Assembly: GCF_964340395.1 (NCBI RefSeq)
Contig: NC_135549.1
Span: forward strand, 34,908,832-34,972,831
DNA length: 64,000 nucleotides
From: Glandiceps talaboti
Lineage: Eukaryota; Hemichordata; Enteropneusta; Spengelidae
Reading direction: 5' to 3'
The translations under genes and the position numbers were made by a program. Every line of letters starts with the position of its first letter. Position 1 is the stretch's first letter. The notes under the pieces were generated by a model. That model saw only the letters and a program-made list of their open reading frames with translations. It did not search any database and was not told the origin of the DNA. Shown here one piece after another: positions 60,101 through 64,000 of the stretch.

Positions 60101-60747
60101 TCTATATGGTACATTCCAATCAATCAGTTACTCTACTGATCTATGTAAGTCTATATGGTACATTCCAATCAATCAGTTACTCTACTGATCTATGTAAGTC
60201 TATATGGTACATTCCAATCAATCAGTTACCCTACTGATCTATGTAAGTCTATATGGTACATTCCAATCAATAATTTACTCTACTGATCTATGTAAGTCTA
60301 TATGGTACATTCCAATCAATCAGTTACTCTACTGATCTATGTAAGTCTATATGGTACATTCCAATCAATCAGTTACTCTACTGATCTATGTAAGTCTACA
60401 TGTATATGATACATTCCACTGTATCAGTTACTCTACTGATCTATGTAAGTCTATATGGTACATTCCACTGTATCAGTTACTCTACTGATCTATGTAAGTC
60501 TATATGGTACATTCCACTGTATCAGTTACTCTATGTGTGCGTGTAAGTCTATATGATACATTTACATCAAAACATTCCTATCGATCGAACACTCTATGTG
60601 TGCAAGTCTATTTTGTACATTTAGGTCAAAATATTCCAATCTCCTTTGTAGGTTCCTCACTTCCCAGAGTTCAACACCAAAGTGAAAGAAGCAATAGAAG
60701 AACTTGGTGGAAATGTCTTTGTAAAACTAAACTGGAGTTCACCAAGG
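46412..60747 (+). CDS. CDC123: CDC123 homolog, exons 1-5 (3' end beyond window)
   Basis: Cell division cycle protein 123, a cytosolic ATP-grasp-type protein that helps eIF2 alpha, beta and gamma assemble for translation initiation. Coding exons: 46412-46485, 48346-48417, 50073-50097, 55310-55342 and 60652-60747. All introns are GT-AG; phases 2, 2, 0, 0 match, giving 100 codons without a stop. Recognised parts: exon 1 starts with the family's HVLxCxFSAWYP motif; exon 2 has [13 protein letters not shown]; exons 3-4 give the usual acidic, poorly conserved linker; exon 5 has [18 protein letters not shown] and KLNWSSPR, which begin the conserved ATP-grasp fold. Length up to KLNWS is close to that of vertebrate proteins. 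The next exon (normally starting D-A-x-W) was not found before 64000. Linker exons 3-4 could have an additional small partner that I missed. Confidence 0.93.
47192..47300. mobile_element. Diverged half copy of the CAGGGGTGAACAAATC MITE family
   Basis: 'caggga-tgaaca', 'caaatccactggtcc', 'gggaccagt' and 'ccacacaaatttgac' follow in the same order as in the reverse complement of 12109-12000. The second terminus is missing or merges with a tail ending in (ATT)n. Confidence 0.75.
47391..47466. repeat. (ATT)n microsatellite
   Basis: About 25 uninterrupted ATT units after 'gtataaataaaga', followed by 'acaaggggtttaatatta'. Looks like the 3' tail of a retroposed repeat. Confidence 0.95.
48346..48417 (+). 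CDS. CDC123: CDC123 exon 2
   Basis: Acceptor 'gattaacag|T', donor 'AAAG|gtgagt'. With the split codon it encodes S, then [20 protein letters not shown] and LPQ. This aligns residue for residue with the vertebrate segment after the exon 1 border, without gaps. Confidence 0.92.
48440..48976. repeat. SINE-like tail with compound (ATT)n array with ATGTAC interruptions
   Basis: 'gcaccttgagctctgcttgc' then 'gcactctataagtc' precede a ~490-bp (ATT)n tract starting at 48487. The tract is broken at 48540, 48600, 48685, 48804 and 48903 by ATGTAC and by scattered ATC units. Pure simple repeat; the long Tyr, Leu or Ile runs in its frames are meaningless. It begins about 20 bp after the exon 2 donor. Confidence 0.93.
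48977..49436. other. CDC123 intron 2, unique part
   Basis: No coding or structured feature recognised besides 'gggggtttaaatatcatata', which resembles the sequence after the 47391 tract. Confidence 0.5.
49437..49527. repeat. Inverted-orientation tail with (AAT)n
   Basis: 'ttgtataatattaaacccct' and 'cacttgtaat' followed by about 18 AAT units are the reverse complement of the sequence at 47460-47495, so a copy of the same repeat lies here on the other strand. Confidence 0.85.
49530..49560. repeat. Short perfect hairpin
   Basis: ACCAGGTCAAATA and its inverse TATTTGACCTGGT enclose ATT directly after the (AAT)n tract. Confidence 0.9.
49561..50072. other. CDC123 intron 2, right part
   Basis: A 99-codon minus-strand frame (49578-49877) shows no recognisable motif. 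No other signal before the exon 3 acceptor. Confidence 0.5.
50073..50097 (+). CDS. CDC123: CDC123 exon 3 (25 nt micro-exon)
   Basis: Acceptor 'atatttccag|T', donor 'GAG|gtaagc'. Encodes S-E-D-D-S-S-D-D-E, part of the acidic linker. Ends in phase 0. Confidence 0.82.
50299..50428. repeat. 43-bp tandem repeat, three copies
   Basis: Units 'gtcaataattattcactgcc' plus 'taaggggtatctcggtac' at 50301, 50344 and 50387, nearly identical. Confidence 0.93.
50498..50893 (+). other. Open frame of 131 codons, unknown
   Basis: Begins [19 protein letters not shown] and has a Gln/Ala/Glu-rich middle and a basic end. Composition is protein-like. It lies in CDC123 intron 3 just before the hAT relic, so it may be a 5' part of that transposon gene. 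No domain recognised and no other support. Confidence 0.3.
50942..51583 (+). pseudogene. hAT-type transposase relic (ZNF862-like C-terminus)
   Basis: Protein fragments read in shifting frames: about 50942-51080 ([18 protein letters not shown]), 51100-51330 (CDALGI, then [11 protein letters not shown]) and 51287-51583 ([34 protein letters not shown], then the LDVLINHFG end). This order and the RFPD-LL-AF-x-x-NP pattern match the C-terminal part of ZNF862-like, hAT-derived proteins found in many invertebrates. Several stops and frameshifts make it dead. It sits in CDC123 intron 3 and its 3' flank seeds the 45-bp minisatellite. Confidence 0.65.
51556..52145. repeat. 495-bp duplication linking the hAT tail and the 45-bp array
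   Basis: 'ggataagactgatgctaatg' and 'gaattagtagctataggcat' occur at 51556-51620 and again at 52051-52115, 495 bp (11 x 45) apart. The array block between them was thus copied together with its left flank. Confidence 0.92.
51640..53660. repeat. 45-bp minisatellite, about 44 copies in two blocks
   Basis: Unit 'gtgagccagtacaatttgat' plus 'aaagacagtagactgtgaaa' plus 'gaggt', starting for example at 51697 and 51742. Because 45 is a multiple of three, frames of up to 497 codons stay open on the minus strand and 261 on the plus strand. Multiple frames are open in parallel, which marks them as artefacts. The array lies in CDC123 intron 3. Confidence 0.96.
53783..53832. repeat. (GT)n microsatellite, left of inverted repeat
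   Basis: About 25 GT units. Confidence 0.95.
53833..54100. repeat. Inverted repeat with arms of about 100 bp
   Basis: 'tcagatagcctcagatccga' and 'agacac' (left arm, ends near 53930) are the reverse complement of 'gtgtcttcggatctgaggct' (right arm, from about 53982). Both arms contain runs of GATTCA/TGAATC hexamers. The loop is about 50 bp. GT tracts lie on both outer sides but in the same orientation, so they are not part of the inverted repeat. Confidence 0.9.
54094..54133. repeat. (GT)n microsatellite, right
   Basis: GT tract starting 'gtgcgtgtgtg', followed by the dispersed module 'taaacgacttaaaatcaaaa'. Confidence 0.93.
54134..54830 (+). repeat. Dispersed repeat C: diverged ~130-bp units
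   Basis: Five or so units, each with 'aaaactac', 'gggctgaaatttg' and 'atgatcc...atatgcaaattagg'. Same family at 56100-57380 and 61080-61560. Non-coding; resembles poorly described repeats of marine invertebrates. Confidence 0.8.
54831..55309. other. CDC123 intron 3, unique part
   Basis: No feature recognised. Ends with the exon 4 polypyrimidine region 'tgattattttcag'. Confidence 0.5.
55310..55342 (+). CDS. CDC123: CDC123 exon 4 (33 nt micro-exon)
   Basis: Acceptor 'attattttcag|A', donor 'CCAGA|gtaagt'. Encodes [11 protein letters not shown], again linker-like. Phase 0 on both sides, so it could be skipped without frame change. Confidence 0.8.
55343..56040. other. CDC123 intron 4, left part
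   Basis: Short triplicated phrase around 'catgatagagt' (55380-55410). Otherwise no gene or repeat recognised. Confidence 0.5.
56041..56326 (+). repeat. Dispersed repeat C with 'ttcagtagtgct' module, left part
   Basis: Begins 'ctgataaggttcagtagtgc', (TCTG)n, 'taaataacttaaagtcaaga', then family C text. Interrupted by a LINE fragment and continued from about 57105. Confidence 0.8.
56327..57104 (+). pseudogene. 5'-truncated LINE: C-terminal ORF and 3' UTR
   Basis: The open frame 56355-56720 starts in the middle of a LINE ORF2 C-terminal region: [20 protein letters not shown], then a conserved tail with [16 protein letters not shown] and a C-terminal [10 protein letters not shown]. This is the post-RT region common in CR1/L2-type elements. 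A 3' UTR of about 380 bp follows, with GT-rich simple repeats, 'gacacgactagttctgctga' and a tail with repeated 'ttcaattcaa'. 5' truncation is the usual result of target-primed reverse transcription. The copy sits inside a dispersed repeat C and differs from the LINE at 3231. Confidence 0.85.
57105..57855 (+). repeat. Dispersed repeat C, right part, with TAGCAACA units
   Basis: Continues the family after the LINE insertion ('acatgatgatcccat', 'atatgcaaattag'). From 57415 there are four ~125-bp units with 'cccatagcaacagccaaatg' and 'ttcaaaaaatgtatgcaaat'. The same order is found at 61300-62260. Confidence 0.85.
57856..60600. repeat. 49-bp minisatellite, about 55 copies, in CDC123 intron 4
   Basis: Unit 'gtctatatggtacattccaa' plus 'tcaatcagttactctactga' plus 'tctatgtaa', starting for example at 57870 and 57919. 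Higher-order structure: the variant 'ttaccctactg' recurs at 59541, 60031 and 60227 (10 and 4 units apart), each time with an 'ataatttac' unit next to it. The last units decay into the sequence just before the exon 5 acceptor at 60651. Confidence 0.96.
60652..60747 (+). CDS. CDC123: CDC123 exon 5
   Basis: Acceptor 'tctcctttgtag|G', donor 'CCAAGG|gtaagt'. 32 codons: [20 protein letters not shown] then [12 protein letters not shown]. This is the most conserved block visible and the strongest evidence for the gene. Confidence 0.95.
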
Positions 60748-60765
60748 GTAAGTTGTCATCTAGTC

Positions 60766-60845
60766 TTGGTTACCCAGACTCTCGCCACTTGGGGCTCTGC
60801 CTACGAGACCTCCGCAAGCAAGAGTCTGGGGAAACAAGATTCCAA
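60766..60845. repeat. Small foldback downstream of exon 5
   Basis: 'ttacccagactct' (60769) and 'agagtctggggaaac' (60819) are inverted copies. It lies about 20 bp after the exon 5 donor in intron 5. Possibly a short MITE. Confidence 0.7.
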
Positions 60846-61009
60846 CTGGCCCATATATGCAGGAAGTAGCTTCTAGAGCAGTGCATGCTGGGGAATACGT
60901 CACGTCCAATATTGCATGCTAAACTATTTAGGTACTTTCCCAACAGGTTATCACATCTCAAGTGAGGGATACATCTTAATTACAACAACATACCTTGTAA
61001 GCCCATTTT

Positions 61010-62260
61010 TAGCACAATTTAACTGAGGTTCAGTAGTGCTGTAGGGATCGCCTGGCATCTGCTTGTCTGTGTGTGTGTGTAAACAACTTAAAGTCAAAAA
61101 CCGCTGAACCGATTGCCATGATATTTGGTGGGTCCATTACCTTGAGTGTCTAGTTGGGAAATTTTTCAAATCAAAATGATTGCATCACAGGTGTCTGATT
61201 TGGGTCAAAAACTGTGATTTTTGGTCTAAAAACTTATACTCAGAAACTACTGGGCAGATTGGTGCGAAATTTGGTGGGAACATTCTTAAGGGGGTGTAAA
61301 GTAAGATTTGTTCATGACATGATGATTCCATCGGTAATATGCAAATTAGGGCTAAAAATGTGTCTTTTTGCTTAAAAAACTATAATTCCAAACTACTGAG
61401 CAGATTGGGCTGAAATTTAATGTGAATGCATCTAGGGATGTATGGACGAAGAAATATTAAGCATACAATGATTCGATGAGTGATATGCAAATTAGGTGTA
61501 AAAATGTTCATTTTTGGTCTAAAACTTATATCTCAAAAAGTACTTGGTCAGTGAGTCTGAAACTGAGCGAGATATTTCTGAAAGTGTTATTCTGCAGATT
61601 TTCTTTAAAACATTTTGACAAAGTTGGCCCTAGCAATCATGACCACGCCCTTAGCAACAACCGAATGGAAGTATATTTTGGTCAAATAACAACATCATCT
61701 GGTAGGCAAGTGAGTAAACATTCAAAAAATGTATGCAAATATCCCTAACAACCTTGACCACGTCCATAGCAACAGCCAAACATTTCACAAAGATAACAGG
61801 GATTAATAGACAATTAAATAAACATTCATAAAATGTATGTAAATTTGCCTAGCGACAAGAACACGCCCTTAGCAACAGCCAAATAATGACGTATATTGCA
61901 AAGATAACAACAGTAATGGAAAGACAAATAAATATACATTCAACAAATGTATGCAAATGTGCCTAGCAACAAGACCATGCCCAGAGCAACAACCAAATGA
62001 TCACATATATTGCGAAGATAACAACGGGGATTAATAGACAATTGAATAAACATTCAACAAATGTATGTAAATATGCCTAGCAACAAGACCATGCCCATAG
62101 CAACAGCCAAATGATCACGTATATTGCAAAGATAATATCAGGAATTCAAACACAAGTAAACAAAAACATACACAAATGTATGCAAATATATCTAACAACA
62201 TGACCACGCCCATAGCAATAGCCAAATGATAGCATATATCGTAAAGATAGCAACATGGTT
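61010..62260 (+). repeat. Dispersed repeat C, most complete copy
   Basis: Order: 'aggttcagtagtgctgtag', GT-rich core, 'taaacaacttaaagtcaaaa', then diverged ~130-bp units with 'atatgcaaattagg', then from 61620 five ~125-bp units with 'catagcaacagccaaa'. About 1.25 kb without an inserted LINE, so useful as a reference for the family. No open frame of note. Confidence 0.85.
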
Positions 62261-62989
62261 GGATAGGCAACTGGATAGTCATTCAGCAAATGAACACCTG
62301 TTGTTAGCATGTACTAGCATATGGATAAACATTTTTAAAAACTGTACAGTTGTGCTACAATGCCATTGGCGGTATTTTTTAAATTCTAGTGATGTTGACC
62401 ATGGTTTTGTCTCCATATGAATTACTTGTACATGGTTGTCGGGGCAATTTCTTCGGATTTCTCTCATTTGACATAGCACTGAAGGTATCATGATGCCAAA
62501 ATCTACATAGGCTCACTAACTAGACATGTACAGTCCACGGATGCATTTAAAAAATAACACTGCAGAATGCTAATTGTCTCCTGTAAACAACATGAATTGT
62601 TCGATCGCTTTTGAGCTAGGACATCACGATTTTGACATGTACATGTACATGTATAGTAGACACTGTCAAAATCCACCAACCGAAGGTACTAGGTTCAAAA
62701 CTAGACAACCTTTGGCCCTATAACGTGAAACGTATTATAGTAAACCAGAAATCGATGCAAGTCTTGCATTTGACACGAAATCCCAATTTCATCAAAACTT
62801 ATGAGATCATGTTTACGGAGCACACAGACATCAGGAAATTCTACAAAAGTGGGCAATGTGTAACAACGTGATTTTTACTCAACACAACCTTTCTTTGGGA
62901 ATTATTTGGTTTAAACATGAACCTATAATTATATAAATGTATGGTTTAAATTGGTCCCGAATAACTCAAATAGTACTTGAACCACTTTT
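62261..62989. other. CDC123 intron 5, unique part
   Basis: Frames of 64-79 codons without recognisable motifs. No CDC123 exon 6 candidate was found here. Confidence 0.5.
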
Positions 62990-63854
62990 TAGTCCCCGCG
63001 GACGAAGTCCGGAACGGGGACTTATGGATTGGGTTCCGTCTGTCCGTGCGTCCGTCCGTCCGTCCGTCCGTCCGTCCGTCCGCAGCTGTTTCTTGGAGAT
63101 GCCTGGACCGATTTTTTTCAAACTTGGTACAGGGGCAACATACTATGGCATACATATGCACGTCAATTTGTTTTATGATACGATCCAATATGGCCGCCTA
63201 GCAATTTTGTTTGCGAATAACTTAGACATGATTTAACAGATCTCATTCAAAGTTGGTATTAGGACAGTGTTCTATGACATACATGTGCATATTCATTGTT
63301 GTCATGATACGATCCAATATGGCCGCCTAGCAGCCATTTTGTTTGTGAATTTTCATGTTCAAAGCCATAACTCAGACATGCTTGAACAGATCTCATTCAA
63401 AGTTGGTATTAGGACAGTGTTCTATGACATCCATGTGCATATCCATTTTCATTGTGATACGATCCAATATGGCTGCCTGGCAGCCATTTTGTTTGCAAAT
63501 TTTCATGTCCAAAGCCATAACTCAGACATGCTTGAATATATCTCATTCAAAGTTGGTATTAGGACAGTGTTCTATGACATACATGTGCATATCCATTTTC
63601 GTCGTGATACGATCCAATATGGCTGCCTGGCAGCCATTTTGTTTGTGAATTTTCCATGTCCAAAGCCATAACTCAGACTCCATTTTCATCGTGATATGAT
63701 CCCCCATACCCAACCAATCCTTTATTGTTGGAGGCATATTCCATGTCCAACAAGCACACACAACATATCTAAGTCTGTTTGTTTTAGGTTCACAAATGTT
63801 GTTGCGTGATCAGAGTAGTGATAGTTCCTTAAAACCCAATTATAGCGGGGACTA
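62990..63854 (+). mobile_element. TAGTCCCCGC element, short copy
   Basis: Left TAGTCCCCGC (62990), right GCGGGGACTA (63854), an exact 10-bp terminal inverted repeat. Left end holds a hairpin around 'ggacgaagtcc' and a (CCGT)n tract (63040-63082). The body has three 150-bp units starting at 63241, 63391 and 63541 ('tctcattcaaagttggtatt') with 'aatatggctgcctggcagcc'. Opposite in orientation to the copy at 35152-37534. No transposase, so non-autonomous if mobile. Confidence 0.82.
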
Positions 63855-64000
63855 TGTCATTCTCAATGACTTGTTCTTTAGATAAATTAGTTTGCAGCCA
63901 AAATTTACACAGTACTGGGTGTCTGTGTTGATCAGTTATGGTGAAAGTGATTTTAAACCATCATGCTGAAAATAAGTATTGCATCAGTTATATTGCACCT

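Noticed and set aside
62632-62871. Possible CDC123 exon 6 after exon 5
   Set aside because: No D-A-x-W start with acceptor, and no conserved CDC123 motif in 60748-64000. The exon probably lies beyond the window.
63267-63671. 134-codon frame with HVQSHNSDMLEQ repeats
   Set aside because: It is a translation of the 150-bp units of the TAGTCCCCGC element (150 is a multiple of three). Similar frames appear on the other strand and in the other copy.

Overview
This is animal nuclear DNA and not a prokaryotic or organellar segment. It has spliced exons with GT-AG introns, several kilobase-scale minisatellites, (ATT)n and (GT)n microsatellites, and the remains of LINE, DIRS/Ngaro-type, Ty3/gypsy, Polinton, hAT-like and other inverted-repeat elements. 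This mix is typical of large, polymorphic genomes of aquatic invertebrates such as lancelets, hemichordates, echinoderms, molluscs or brachiopods. The sequence alone does not fix the phylum.

The one host gene I can support is CDC123, the assembly chaperone of translation initiation factor eIF2. Its first five coding exons lie on the + strand at 46412-46485, 48346-48417, 50073-50097, 55310-55342 and 60652-60747. They total exactly 300 nt (100 codons) with matching phases, and the gene runs off the right edge. The exons are tiny islands in a 14 kb stretch whose introns hold microsatellites, a hAT-transposase relic that runs into a 45-bp minisatellite, an (AC/GT)-flanked inverted repeat, a 5'-truncated LINE and a 49-bp minisatellite that ends just before the exon 5 acceptor. 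A short minus-strand open segment (45794-45856) with a good start context and donor could be the first exon of a divergent gene.

Layout: 1-3.2 kb dispersed repeats and a 38-bp tandem array; 3.2-10.8 kb a decayed LINE split by a DIRS/Ngaro-like retroelement (5220-10405) with intact split direct repeats A1...B1-A2-B2; 11.7-26.5 kb a 37-bp minisatellite hit by a 165-bp MITE, a palindrome-rich inverted-repeat element (13133-19977, itself enlarged by a 3,091-bp tandem duplication) and a minus-strand gypsy element (20058-25016); 26.6-32.8 kb a 30-bp minisatellite of about 200 copies; 33-37.5 kb apparently non-coding DNA, then a composite repeat with TAGTCCCCGC termini; 37.5-40.3 kb a Polinton terminal fragment (integrase with chromodomain, membrane protein, two other ORFs) on the minus strand; 42.4-45.5 kb a TTAA-flanked inverted-repeat element with a THAP-like coding remnant; 45.8-64 kb the CDC123 locus, ending in further dispersed repeats.

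No tRNA, rRNA, CRISPR or bacterial-type operon was found. Nearly all long open frames here are either transposon remnants or artefacts of minisatellites whose period is a multiple of three. The most informative structures are the nested insertions, which give a relative chronology, and the recurrent birth of tandem arrays beside or inside mobile elements.
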